DNA from: Mesostigma viride
Lineage: Eukaryota > Streptophyta > Mesostigmatophyceae > Mesostigmatales > Mesostigmataceae
Assembly: GCA_009746045.1 (NCBI GenBank)
Contig: RPFO01000026.1
Span: 4,886,649-4,950,648, forward strand
DNA: 64,000 nucleotides
Direction: 5' to 3'
Of the stretch, positions 11,173 to 23,389 are shown piece by piece. The position numbers and the translations under genes were made by a program. Each line of letters begins with the position of its first letter. The stretch's first letter is position 1. Under the pieces are notes generated by a model. It did no database searches and was not told where the DNA came from. It saw only the letters and a program-made list of their open reading frames with translations.

Positions 11173-13139
11173 TATATGTGAATGTTGTTAAATTACATAT
11201 TGCTGCCAACACCCATCAGCCCCATAGATGTATGATCAGTATGTATATACTACTCTGTACTTAGTAATATAACCGTGTGCATGCTTTCACACACAACCAG
11301 CCTTGTGCTGCGCCATGTAACTAATTGAAATGTATCCATACCAAGTCAGTTGCAAATACCTGCCACATGCACTAAGAGGGCATACTGTAACCTGGGACAG
11401 TGACCAGGCTGCTGTCTGGAGCCTTGGCCCAAGAAATAGCCACCTCAGTATTAGATAGAGATCAAGAGGTGAAATCATGGAACAAGACTACAAGTAAGCT
11501 CCTCAGCCTGTACATAAGCTACTAAGCCTACAAGTTTACAGATCAACCCTAAAGCTGATCGATCGGCCAGAAAACTTCTTACCTACCAAGCATCATTGCA
11601 TGCAGACAGGCTCAAATATATATATGCACGGCCTGCATGGTAGCTGTGAAGAGCTACTGCAAAGACAGAAGCAATAGGTGGTACATCAGTAGTACATGTA
11701 GGCTCAAACAAAACGTGCTCAATGGAGCACCAGCCTCAGCAGTACAAAGTTATGTAACCCTATTTGCATTCATGAATATGAACTTTGAACACCACGATGG
11801 CATGCCAGAATATGAAGGTGCCAATGATGCACTTAACATTCCATAAACTCACCATTTAATGAGTCCTTGCATCTGGCCTAGTGAGGGTGGCAAGGTACCG
11901 GTTACGGGAACCTCAAGGAACCTGCAAGCACATCCCATGCATGGTAGCCACAATGCAAAAATACACAAAGCATCAGCATTTAATACTTGTGCCAATTATC
12001 GGTACAGTAATCGACTTTAGCAATCAAGTCTGAGTAATTGAGGCTTTGGATACATAATCGCTCGAGTCTTGAAAGAATGCCAAATATGTATGCAGTGCTT
12101 GCATGCAGTCAGCTGCCTAGTGTAGCCAATGTACATGTACATCTATAGGCACAGCTCGCACATACGTATGTACTACTATCGGATTTCTTCGAAAATAGTT
12201 TACAGTGTAGTGTAGTGGTACGAGAGAGACCGCCGCAGGCCGGGCGGCTGGGACAGCTGCTGGTTTTATGTCCCGCCGACCGCGCGGGTTTCAGGCGTCA
12301 GACAATTAAGTCATAAATTAAAGATGGGAAATTGTGGGCCGGCTGCCCTTGGTCAGGCCGCGCGCCACTAGTCCTTGGGCAGCTAGTACGGAATCTATTG
12401 TACGTCATTGCTGTGAAACCGGCGTCGCATGCTAGTGATGTCACGGTCGCCACTAGCTTGTCAGTGGCCACATTTGGTGACGAAAGCACTTAATTGCGTG
12501 CCAAGTCCTATTGGGCTTTGAAAGTAGGAGTAGGAATAGTTTAAAGCTTGTATAATTCGTAGGGAGTTTGTGACGCAAGTCTGACGTTGCACGGAAAGTG
12601 AATTACTGTTGTCGACGTCTGGGGAATATAGCCAAACACAGTTTGTCGTCTAGGTAGTTTCTTTCACCTGCCCACCCACCCAGGCTTTGTTCGCTAGCGC
12701 TGGGGGTATGCACTACGTGCTGAATTCTTTTCATATTCGGTTCCACCTTGCCATTCATTCATGATGGCCCAGTCCACTCATTGTTCTATGCAATAAGGAC
12801 TGGTGATTCTTGGGAGTGAACGGGTGTAATGCATATATATTAATTGAGAATGTTACGTTCAGATAATCCCAAGAACAATGCGACAGAAAAGAACCTAGCG
12901 ACCTACATAGACAGCGAGTAAAACCTGGCACGCAGACGCTACAGCGGAACTCAGACCGGTCCGACCGACTCAGAAGTCCCAAGGCCCGCTTATGTAGGGG
13001 GCCTGTACAGCGATAAAATCGGCCTGGGTGTGGCGAAACAGGAGGTCCGCAACTGCCCGGGTTAAAGCCATTGAAAGAGAGGCACTGCCGCGAATGGAAG
13101 GACCACTCTGGTACCCAGCCGTGTGAAGCTTGGGTGAAT
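11173..13139. other. non-coding stretch, nothing recognised
   Basis: No frame longer than 75 codons shows a recognisable domain, and no element ends were found. A GC-richer island at 12225-12480 has weak inverted words (GCCGGGCGGC, CCGCGCGGG) but no assignable function. Confidence 0.35.
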
Positions 13140-13420
13140 CTAGGGTTACTTCAGGGTGACCACTTTTCACCCTTCCTTTTTCACCGTGGAAAGTAGGGTG
13201 AATTTTTCTCACCCTAATTTCACCCATGATTCACGGCACGCATGGATTCGGAATGGACCTTGGGTGAAATTACTGTATGTAGGGTGAATTTTTCTCACCC
13301 TATATACTTTCACCCATGATTCACGGTGCCCGTGGACCCATGAATTCAGGGTGAACCTTGGGTGAAAAGCTTTCACCCTGAATTCACCCGTGATTTACGC
13401 ACTTTCACCCATCTTTCACA
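13128..13420. repeat. GGGTGAA/TTCACCC inverted-repeat cluster
   Basis: Dense alternation of GGGTGAA and TTCACCC, with two longer near-copies of GGGTGAATTTTTCTCACCC followed by TTTCACCC-ATGATTCACGG (13196-13235 and 13281-13326) and a third degenerate unit at 13350-13405. Each unit can fold on itself. The copies differ by short insertions such as CTGTATG and ATATAC. Confidence 0.8.
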
Positions 13421-13700
13421 TGTCATGAACTGTACATGATTGTGGGCAAAAGTACACAGGGTGAAAGAGGCCTTGCGCCACTTTTTGCCTGGTCATGTAA
13501 GGCCACAGCTCATCACCGAATATATAGAGAGAGTCGAGGTGCATACCGCGTATTTGCCAACCTTGATTTGGCAAAAATATTATCACATGTGTACATACTG
13601 AGGTAAAGTTAGATGGTTCAGGGCAATGTGTCCACCTCGCGTGCTCCCATATCCTCCTCAACTACATAGGACTTACTTACAGGTGGGTTCTTGAACAATC

Positions 13701-14354
13701 GGTGAGCTATGCTCATTTTATCTATGACTAACCCATGCTGAGCGGAGAATGCAACGCCGTATAGCACAAAGAGAAAAAATAATTATCAGAAAAAAATATT
13801 TTTGTGCACTACAAAATACACATATGTGTACATATGGCACCTGTACCCCAGCCACCCAGGTAGGGGTTGGCTGCCGACAGGTGGTTGCTATAAAAGGTGG
13901 GCTTCCATTCTAGGGAAGCAGGTTGTTTCTTTTGCCTGAGAACCTCACGTGACCACATCACTAAAAACAAAACGCAAGGTGCCCAACACATCAAGCAATA
14001 TAACCCACCATGACCTCGACAGTGACAGCCCCAGAACGGAATTTCATAGCGAAACTCAAGCAAGCAGCCAAGGAGAGATGCACCCCAAAGGAGGCCGCCA
14101 CTGCGGTTAAGAAGAGATCTCCTAGGGGAGGGGGGTTGGCTAGAACGAATCAAGAAGCTCAACAAGGGGCGTGCCAGGAACGTCATGGACGCATTGGAGG
14201 AAAGGGGATTTATCAGCAATTGGGATGGGGAAGAGGACCTGGTCGATGTACACACATGTAGAGAGCTCTAGCACACATAATAATTGTACAAAGTAAAAAA
14301 TTTGATGTTTTGTGCACCTGATGCATGCAATTAAGCGAAGCAAGGCCAGAATTG
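13701..14354 (+). mobile_element. internally deleted PAT-like copy (A repeat, gag 5' end, B tail)
   Basis: Starts with the A repeat (GGTGAGCTATGCTC), continues through the gag start at 14010, then jumps from gag sequence near 14250 straight to the tail of the B repeat (CTAGCACACATAAT to AAGGCCAGAATTG). It is therefore a deletion derivative of the element at 4317. It abuts the next PAT-like family without a gap. Confidence 0.8.
14010..14261 (+). pseudogene. gag-like fragment of PAT-like element
   Basis: From ATG 14010 the product begins MTSTVTAPERNFIAKLKQAA, confirming the true gag start of the family. After about 36 codons the frame diverges from the 4.6-kb copy (around KKRSPRGGG) through an indel, and the DNA is cut off at 14250 by the internal deletion. 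Non-functional. Confidence 0.7.
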
Positions 14355-16555
14355 TTGAGCTTCGCTCATTTTATATATGACGCGTGGACGGGCTCAAAGG
14401 GGACCGACCTGCCGTAGGTTGCGTAAGACTAGCGCTTGTCACGAGGGTACTGCACCGGCCGGCCCTTTTTGTGCCGAGGCTGAGTGTGGTTCCGGAGTGC
14501 AGGCCTAGGTATGTAGCTTCTAACGTATGTCACTAGACCTTGTACCTGCGCCAGCCGCCAGGCGTGGCACAACTGTGATGGGCAGTCAGTACACCTTGTA
14601 CCTGCGCCAGCCGGCAGGCCTGCGTGGCGCAATGTGAATGATAGTCAGTACTTAGAGTGGTGTAGGGGACGTATGTATGTAGGGAGGCCTCTTTTCAGCT
14701 TCGCAACTTGATCCTAGCATTTGCTGGCAAGGTCGGCTGGCCGCTATGGCGGCTGCGCTGAATGTAAGACGATGCTATCGGCCTCTCCGGGCGTGGAGAG
14801 GCCTAGAATAAATTTCTTTATGTTTGCCACAAACCGTTACAGGCCACAGTACATAATGGTTGTTGGGTGCCCAGGGGGCTCTACGATTTGAGTAAAAGGG
14901 TGTGATATCCAGCGCTGGGCCCACTGACGATTCCCCTCTACCCCTGGGTGCGGCAATCAGCAGCTTCCTGACACTGGGGAAGCTGCGTTTCAAGTCGGAC
15001 AACGTCAGGGAAGGAGCCATACAGGCCAGGGCCAGCGGCTACGGTGGAAAGAGTCACAGGTGGAGGCGAATCTGCCTTAAACGTAGAGATGGCTAGCGCG
15101 GGGTGCCAGGGTAGCCCATAGCTGCCAGGAGCCTGACAGCGGACCCGATCTTTCGGCCTGTGGCCAGACGGGAGTTTCGGGGAGGATGCGGGGCTGGAGC
15201 AAATCTTGGTGGGAGGAGCGCGCTCTTCATAATTGCCCAGTTTTTCAGCAAAGAATGTTCGCCTGGCGGGGCTGAAATTCTGGCTGTTTTATCGCCTTTG
15301 TTTTTATCCTGTATGATGCATTATAGGAAAGGCAATAAAGAGTTCAGTTCAGCCAGGGGGGCATATCTATGCCATAAAAATTTCCTACAAAAACACAAGC
15401 CCTGGTCGGGGCTAAATGGCTAAGCAGTTTCCAAGCCAAGGCCTTGGTAGGGTAGAGGGCCTATCGCCACAATGGCTTCAATGCCGGGGAATCCCAGCCT
15501 CAGGGGTGGGGCTGGTGATGGGTCCTGGGCTTGTGAGAGACGGTCCGGGGGCGTAAGGCCTAATGAGCAGCCGCTGGAAACCGCCCCCCTAACGGGGGGA
15601 ACGACATGGGTGCCGCCCTGCGTCTGCCGGGAAACCGTAGCGGCCACACGGGGGCGGCAGTACAGCCGCGGCAGCATGCGGGAGGGGGGCCAGGGGCGGA
15701 AAGAAACTCGGCACCAAGGTTGGCGACAGCCTTGGTGGCCAGGTAGGAGGTGTGGGGGCAACACCTTGTGTTCGAGTATGCTGGGCCCCCAACATGGTGC
15801 TACAATAACCAACTTGATAATGATGTGCACTGAGTTTGAAGGTGTGGTATAGGCTGTCCGTATAAAGCCTAGGTAGCACACAAAAATGTAAAATAAATGT
15901 TTCTCTTGGTGGGAAGGAACTCAAATTGACCAAAACCAAGAAATGTATTTGTTGAGCTTCGCTCATTTTATATATGACGCGTGGACGGGCTCAATTAAGG
16001 GGACCGACCTGCCGTAGGTTGCGTAAGACTAGCGCTTGTCACGAGGGTACTGCACCGGCCGGCCCTTTTTGTGCCGAGGCTGAGTGTGGTTCCGGAGTGC
16101 AGGCCTGGGTAGCTTCTGAGGTACGTCACTAGACCTTGTACCTGCGCCAGCCGCCAGGCGTGGCGCAACTGTGATGGGCAGTCAGTAGACCTTGCACCTG
16201 CGCCAGCCGGCAGGCCTGCGTGGCGCAATGTGAATGATAGTCAGTACTTAGAGTGGTGTACATACATATGTACACCACTAGTACTCTAACCCCTAAGTAC
16301 TGACTACTGTAGGGGACGTAGGGAGGCCTCTTTTCAGCTCCCACCCACCCACCCACGCTGCTAAGAGGGGCAACACCTTGTGTTCGAGTATGCTGGGCCC
16401 CCAGCATGGTGCTACAATAACCAACTTGATAATGATGTGCACTGAGTTTGAAGGTGTGGTATAGGCTGTCCGTATAAAGCCTAGCACACAAAAATGTAAA
16501 AAAAATGTTTCTCTTGGTGGGAAGGAACTCCAATGGACCAAAAACAAGAAATGTA
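14355..16555 (+). mobile_element. non-autonomous PAT-like element, second family
   Basis: The structure is A1 14355-14700, internal 14701-15754, B1 15755-15951, A2 15952-16339, CCCACCCACCCACC spacer, B2 16367-16555. A starts TTGAGCTTCGCTCATTTTATA, recalling the first family's GAGCTATGCTCATTTTA. The internal 1.05 kb has no recombinase or reverse transcriptase, only frames under 155 codons with no known domain, so it would depend on an autonomous relative. Confidence 0.8.
16262..16312. repeat. foldback insertion inside A2
   Basis: A2 carries about 51 bp absent from A1. It is an inverted near-copy of the sequence just upstream: AGTGGTGTACATA pairs with TATGTACACCACT, and further out GTCAGTACTTA pairs with TAAGTACTGAC. 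A templated snap-back insertion explains it best. Confidence 0.8.
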
Positions 16556-18767
16556 TATGGATATGAGTATTGTTGCAATTATTACAATTTCGGATGCCGG
16601 TTCTGTTTGTACTCAATGGAGTACAAAATGTGGACCTATGTATAGACAAGAAACCCCCCAACAATCAACCAGCAATCCTTTTCAAATGTTTCGATCTTTC
16701 AGAGGCCTGCATGCCGATTGGAATCATTGCCACCATCCATACATACACACGGCCAACTGCCAGACTCACCTGGCCGATTCGAGGGAAGCTAAAGTGCCCA
16801 GTGTGTCCGGAATGGTCCCGGCGACGCCCAAAAAACTGCAGGGGAACACGAACGCACATGGTATGCATGGTTCCAGGGAATAAGAATGCCAGTGAGCCCA
16901 GAAAATGAAATGTTTTCTGTATTGTAATGTATGCAGCAGCACCCGAAAAAGTTGGGTTTACCCCTGACTGAAGAATAGTCAGGATTATGCACAATTAAGG
17001 GGAGTAGTGTACTGTATTGAATAAATGTGCCATCAATTGCCCGGCCCCCCAAAAAATTCGCCATTTTCAAGCCCCCCAACCCCACCCCACGAATTACATG
17101 TAAGGCTTCCAAATGATGTTGGGTCCAACGCATGTACATAATACTGTAACTTTTAATCATTAAATCAAAGCATATGGGGGGTGACTGCAAACCCTAAGTT
17201 CTACTACATACACTGATCTAAATATAAGCTGCAAGAGTAACAACACAAACATACATACAGGAGAAGGCACTGTCACTAGATCAATGCCTTCTCTAGATCA
17301 ATACATACTAGCTCTTGAACCAGGTATTTAACGACACCGCTGCCGGCCCACCAGGCACCAGGCCTGAGATTGATCTATGTACATACACCGCATGGGTCAC
17401 GACAAAGTTGGCACCGCTTGCCCGGTATGTATGTGTGTACAATTGCAACCTGCAGCCTCAGGCACTATACAAGGCAGGAATCAATTTACCCATGATTAAT
17501 ACTTGGGCTGCATGCCAAATGTCCATCACAATCGAGCACGTACAGTACTTTTAGCTTATAGTTTGGACGGAGACCTTCAAATGCCCCACAGCACAAACTT
17601 CGGTTCTACACCAATGATGCTACACTGTAATAACATGTACCATGCAGCGATAACCACTTGCTGGCAACCTCAGAGTTTATTGCACAGTAAACTCGATCAT
17701 GTCACCGACGAGTCGTAATTATCGCTGGTAAAACATACATACATTGGTGGTACAAAATCCTTATAATATGTGCTGAGTGACCAGTTTCAGACTTGCTGAG
17801 TGGTTTCCATCCCACATATTTACCTACAGTAAGTCGTACTCTACGAACACGTGCACGTACGATGAAGAACTTGCAAAAGCCCCAGCCAGCACTTATACAT
17901 GTATTATATGTATGGTATGATGCAGGGCAGTACCATTAAGTACACTCAGTCAATTAACCCATTAACCTACGTACAATACACAACCATGGGCAGGAACGTA
18001 CTCTAGATTCAGGAACTTCAATTTGGGACGAGTAAACAGCGAGGTTGGGAGGGTGCCCGACAGCTGTGGCATCCTGACATATGTTGGAGCCGATGTGAAA
18101 ACACAGTCCACAGAGGAAAGGGGAATCATGCAAAATTGAAAGTTCCGGATTATCGATATGGATGTAAATTGTGAATGACTATCGCGTTGTGTCGATGGAC
18201 ATCATGGGTAGGTACGTATTCATGTAGGCTCAGAGAAATTATCAGTAGGCTGCATGGTCAATTTGAGACCATTTCCATCTATATAGTGCAAGTATAAGAA
18301 GCTCATACTTAGGCTCAACGCAGAAAATATTGCAAACGCCATGCATTATACGAGTAAGCGGCAGACTGGTTGTGGGCCAGCTGCTCTGTAGGCACTGAGA
18401 GGATCCATGCAAAGGCAAAATTCTTTACGCTTATGTTACATACAGGATACTATCCTCACTGTAACTCTTAAACTGTAGCAACTCAGTCCTTAAAATCGGA
18501 CTGAGTTTCACATCTTTGAAAATATTTTTCTCTATGGCCAAAAAAGAATTTCTGGCTACCCGTTGGTACCAAGCACCCATAAATTTATATATGTTGAATT
18601 TCTTGCGACTGGTCCCATATCTATGACGGTTGGGTGCCATTGAACCAAGGCCGGGGTACGGAAAAATTGGATGGGACATGTATGTATATAATGCATCTGA
18701 CAGTGGCTGTTTTTCAAATATATATTGTCGTCAAATATATATATGTATATGTTCAAACATATGGATA
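16556..18767. other. non-coding stretch, nothing recognised
   Basis: Frames of up to 133 codons near 16.5-17.2 kb lie on both strands and have no domain resemblance. An ACTCAGTCC/GGACTGAGT inverted word pair occurs at 18480-18510, similar to hairpins near 48.8 and 50.5 kb. Confidence 0.35.
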
Positions 18768-21700
18768 TTTTTTTAGCTATCTGCTCATTTTATAGTTACG
18801 TTGTGGCGGGCTCAAAGGGGGCCGATCTGCCGCCTGTAGCGTAGCTCTACCGTACGTCACCTACACCATGTAAGGTGCTTGTTGTTACTTAGGACTAGAG
18901 AGAAGGGGACCGGCGGTGCGCCGGGACTAGTGCCTACTGTCAACCGTGCCCGCCCTTGATTGAGGGGGGCGCGGCGCCTTGAGACAATGATGTGCTTTGT
19001 TTTCCATTTTCACACCGTACTTAGAGTGGTGTGGTGAACGTAGGGAGGCCTTTTTGCAGCTCGCAACTTTCCAATGTGAGGAAAGGTGGGCTGGCCGCTA
19101 GGGGGGCCGCTTTGCGGCCACTATGGCTGCTACGCCCATGCAATGTAAGTCAATGCTGCGAGCCTCCCCGTGTTACGGAGAGGTGACCCGCTGTTGTTCG
19201 AAATAATATTGGTGAAGGGTTGAAGTGCTGGTCCTAGGGTGTTCCCACATGGCGCTGGGGTGCGCCGGCCGGGCTCCAGTTGGGAGGCCGTAGTGACTTG
19301 AATTTCGAAAGTCAATGAAGAGGGAAGGCGGTTTTTAGAGAAGGCGGGTTTTGGCGGAGAGCCCTGCGAAAGGACAGTGCGAGGTGACGAGCCCTGAAGG
19401 AAGCGCTAGATTTGCCCTCGGGTAAAGTGTCCGCCGGGAATTTTGTATCCCTGTAGCGGCGTGCACGGGGGAAGCAGGGCGTTTTTCATAAAGATGGGGG
19501 TCAAAAGAAACCAGACGCGGAGGAGGGTGCACCAATGGCAGTGGCTGCCGTGGGTCGGGGGGGTCCTGTATGTAGGCATGGGGAGGTCGGCAGACGCCCT
19601 GTACTCTCTCGGCTCTCCGGCGAGCAGGCCCCTTCTGCCCTTGGCGATAAGGGAGAGGTGGGAAGCTGCGGTGAACCGTGGGTATTCATGCGCACATACA
19701 AAAATCTGGTTAAGAAACGCTACAGTGCCTGGCAAGCCTAGAAAAAAATTCTCCGCTACACCCGCCCAAAGGCGGCGGGCTCCGGACGCTTTGCCTTTGC
19801 CGTTTTCACGTGCGTGTGGAACCCGGCAGTGCGGGTCGGCTTTGGTTTAGGAAAATGCATTGTATACCATAATAAAGCTCCACTCGGCTGCGGCTGCGCC
19901 AAGGCTCGTGACACCATGGTGATGGTGAGCCTTGGCGCTAGGAGGTCCGCAGCCATCATTATCACCGCGATGGGGGGTAATAGAGCCGGTGGTGCCCAGT
20001 GGCTCTACCCTCGGGAAATCCCAGCGGCTTTGCCGGTGGGCTGGTGATGGTGGTTGGGTGAGCTGGAGAGACGTTCCGAGGTGGCATACATGTAAGTCCT
20101 AAAGCGGCAGCACTGGGATGCGCCCCTCTAAGAAGGGGAACGCATGTGGGTCCGCCCTGCGTCCGCCGGGAGACCGTAGCGGCCACACGGGGGCGGGAAA
20201 GGGGGCATCATCATGCCAACAAGAGCCCAGCATTCCAAGTGGTTGCAAGCGTTCCTACCACCAGGGCTGGAAACGGCCTGGGTGGCCAGAGATGGTGATG
20301 CGGGACAAGATTGGACCAAGGGGGCATGTGCTGGGCCCCAGCATGGTGAACTGGCCTAACTTGACAATGACTTGTACAATGATTTTGAGGGTGTGGCTAG
20401 GCTCAACTGTTAAAGCCTGCACACACTTGTTTCTCTGGTACTTGTAATAAACTTGTTTCTCTGGTAGGAAGGCACTCCAATGGACCTTAGCTTTGAACAG
20501 CACCTATTTTTTGAGCTATCTGCTCATTTTATAGTTATGTTGCGGCGGGCTCAAAGGGGGCCGATCTGCCGCCTGTAGCGTAGTTCTACCGTACGTCACC
20601 TACACCATGTAAGGTGCTTGTTGTTACTTAGGACTAGAGAGAAGGGGACCGGCGGTGCACCGGTACTAGTGCCTACTGGCAACCGTGCCCGCCCTTGATT
20701 GAGGGGCATTACAATTTGTTCAAGTGGCCCGCCGGAGCGGCTGTACAATTTTTCCCAGTGAGCGCGCTGCCAAGTGTACTTGTGGGCAAATTTTTAGGTG
20801 CTCCGTCACTTCGAGGTACTAAAAATTAGGCTACGGTACGAATTCAGCGAATTTCAGCGAATTTTCAGTCGAACGAAAGGAAGTGACGCCAACTACCAAA
20901 AAGTTTCCGTTACGAACTTTCAGCCCAACACTCGCGCAAAATGAAGTGACGGCAACTACCAAAACGTTTCCATTACGAATTTTCAGTCCCACACGCTTGC
21001 ACAAGAGGAAGTGACGGCAACTACCAAAAATTTTCCGTTACGAATTTTCAGTCCCACACTTTGCGCAAATTTTAGTAGGGCTGCACGCAAGCTACCTTTC
21101 AAAATTTTGCGCAAGTATGGAACGCATTTCATTCGTCTGGAGGAACGCTGCCCGCCAACTACCCCCGTTCAGAAATTTCCCTCGAACTTTACTTGAGATT
21201 TGGAAATCTGAACGTCCGCGCAAATTTTAGTAGGGCTGCATGCAAGCTACCTTTCAAAATTTTGCGCAAGTATGGAACGCAATTCATTCGTCCGGAGGAA
21301 TGCTGCTCGTCAACTGCCCCCGTTCAGAAAGTTCCGCCGAACTTTACTTGAGATTTGGAAATCTGAACGTGCGGTTGGAGTTTCGCGGGGAAACCCAAGT
21401 TCCCCAAGTAATTCACCAATGACGCGCTTCGAAAACTTGCCCGCTAAAACCTAAGCAGCCGCTCCGGCTGGCCACTTAAACGAAACAAGATGGGGCGCGG
21501 CGCCTTGAGACATGTGCTTTGTTTTCCATTTTCACACCATACTTAGAGTGGTGTGGTGAACGTAGGGAGGCCTTTTTGCAGCTCCCACCCACCCACCCTC
21601 GCTGCTTTTGGGGGACAAGATTGGACCAAGGGGGCATGTGCTGGGCCCCAGCATGGTGAACTGGCCTAACTTGACGATGACTTGTACAATGATTTTGAGG

Positions 21701-21800
21701 GTGTGGCTAGGCTCAACGGTTACAGCCTGCACACACTTATTGTAATAAACTTGTTTCTCTGGTAGGAAGGCACTCCAATGGACCTTAGCTTCAGCACCTA
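18768..21800 (+). mobile_element. non-autonomous PAT-like element, third family
   Basis: A1 18768-19061, internal to 20301, B1 20302-20510, A2 20511-21583 (interrupted by an insertion), CCCACCCACCCACCC spacer, B2 21612-21800. A starts TTTTTGAGCTATCTGCTCAT. The internal part encodes no recognisable RT or recombinase; frames of 135 codons (19443-19850) and 109 codons (20118-20447) have no known domain. Without the insertion the element is about 2.25 kb, the same size as the 14.4-kb one. Confidence 0.8.
20707..21491. mobile_element. 785-bp inverted-repeat insertion within A2, with internal tandem repeats
   Basis: Comparison with A1 (GATTGAGGGGGGCGCGG) defines the insertion. Near its ends are matching inverted repeats: AAGTGGCCCGCCGGAGCGGC on the left, and the complement of AAGTGGCCAGCCGGAGCGGC on the right. 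Inside are three 62-64-bp units (20879-21066; GAAGTGACGGCAACTACCAA) and two units of about 160 bp (21070-21375). No coding capacity was seen. The superfamily is unclear because the target is a G run and the duplication length is ambiguous. Confidence 0.75.
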
Positions 21801-21825
21801 TGTATACATACGTTCAAGTATGTAT

Positions 21826-22497
21826 TGTCAGAAATTTTCATTTAATTCCTTGGTCGTCAAGACTGATTGAGACAATTGATAGACAGTTTATTCATTGCAT
21901 ATTTAGGTTACGGACTGCCACCGTTTCACCGCCAAAGGGCCATGGTGCGGTTCCCGGGTGGGGACCATAGCATCCATAGCCACACTGGGCTCGGACTGCA
22001 AGGTAAGTGCAACGTAGGTGTGTCACTTCCTTATCACTTAGGCACATTGGGGCAGCGGTGCACGTTCTAGAATATTCTGCACAAGTTGCCAGCTGTCGAT
22101 TATACAATTGACGATTAGGAGAACGCCAGATGTCAAGCAACTAACACGGCATACAATGCATCTAGAACTGGATTCAGTCATACGAAATATCCAACACGGA
22201 ATATTCGGCCGAGGATAGTACCGTCGGCACCTAAGGTACGCAAAGTATGTATTGTGCCGGAATTACAACTTCGGCACTACATAACTTTTGCTATACTGCA
22301 CTATATTCAGTGCTATAAGTTGTGCCGGAAAGCTCACGGCGGGCCCTACCAAGCCTATTTAACTATCGGCTAGAAAGACGGCAGGCGGGTGCGATTGTTA
22401 GGGACGCAACCCTAATACCTCCGTTTACAACATGATGGCCAGACACTACAAATGTAAACAGGCAGTTGGAAACACAGGGTGAAATTCACCTCTGACA
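21826..22497. repeat. left LTR
   Basis: Differs from the right LTR by a few substitutions and by the extra word AAAGGGCC in CACCGCCAAAGGGCCATGG. It ends CACCTCTGACA. Confidence 0.8.
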
Positions 22498-23389
22498 CCC
22501 CCCTTGCACAATGCCTCAAGTGAAGACACTACGCAGGTAGGGCAAACAGTCTCTCCCCCCTCAATTCAGGCAAGGGCCTAAAAGCTATAAGTAGGGCAGC
22601 CAGGTATAAACATACTCTGACGACCCCAGGCTTACATGGCTAGCCCGTCAAAACAGTGCTACCATTGCTATCAGCACGGGGAAGAAAACACATTGCTTGT
22701 GGCAAGGGCCACGGCAAAACCATTCCTGGAAAAAACGCAGCATAAAAGTTGATGTCGTCTTGGATGCATTGCCGAACTTGGCTCGATGAAGCAGCAAAGA
22801 ATTCTTGGTCTTGATGGAGTAGCACTTTGATCGTGCAGGTGGTAATGGCGGCGATACTCGGTGCAAGTTGCTCCCGGCCTGACCGCCTACTCTCGGTCTG
22901 ATCCCCTCGTTCTCGCATTGGGCATCTGCGTGGACTATGCACGTCTTATTAATCCCGCGATGAACGTCCGGTCAGCCGACCACATATTCCCCATACTGGC
23001 ATAGGCCAGTGACAGGTTCCGGCACAAAATTCGCTGCTCCACGCTGCGTTGCCCGAAAAAATACCAAAAAATTAGCTTGCGACATCGCCGGCAGCAGGAA
23101 TTGAACCTGAGCTCATTATATGGCTCCGGCTTCAACCAACGACGCCTGACGACATGTGAAATATTCCGGAAATTGTTTTATATAAACTTCCGCGACTCCA
23201 GCCGCGACTGGTTCCAGGAAACGCGCTGGCCAGCAGGACTTCAACAAGACGCCTGACCAGCAAATATTACGCGACTCACGGCCGCGAACTTCCGAACCAT
23301 AATAATGCATGAAATACATTACGTCTCTCGCCATTTTCAGGCGGGTCTCGCTAATTGACGTCCATGGGGTGAATTCTGTAATGGCTTTG

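Noticed and set aside
22640..22942. 100-codon minus-strand frame inside the LTR element interior
   Set aside because: No similarity to gag, protease or other retroelement domains and no coding-like pattern beyond an open frame.
23085..23165. Minus-strand tRNA-like fragment (GGTTCAATTCCTGC with a GTTGGTT-like D-loop)
   Set aside because: The T-stem has a mismatch, the anticodon stem does not form and the acceptor stem cannot be paired. At most a tRNA-derived relic in the LTR element.
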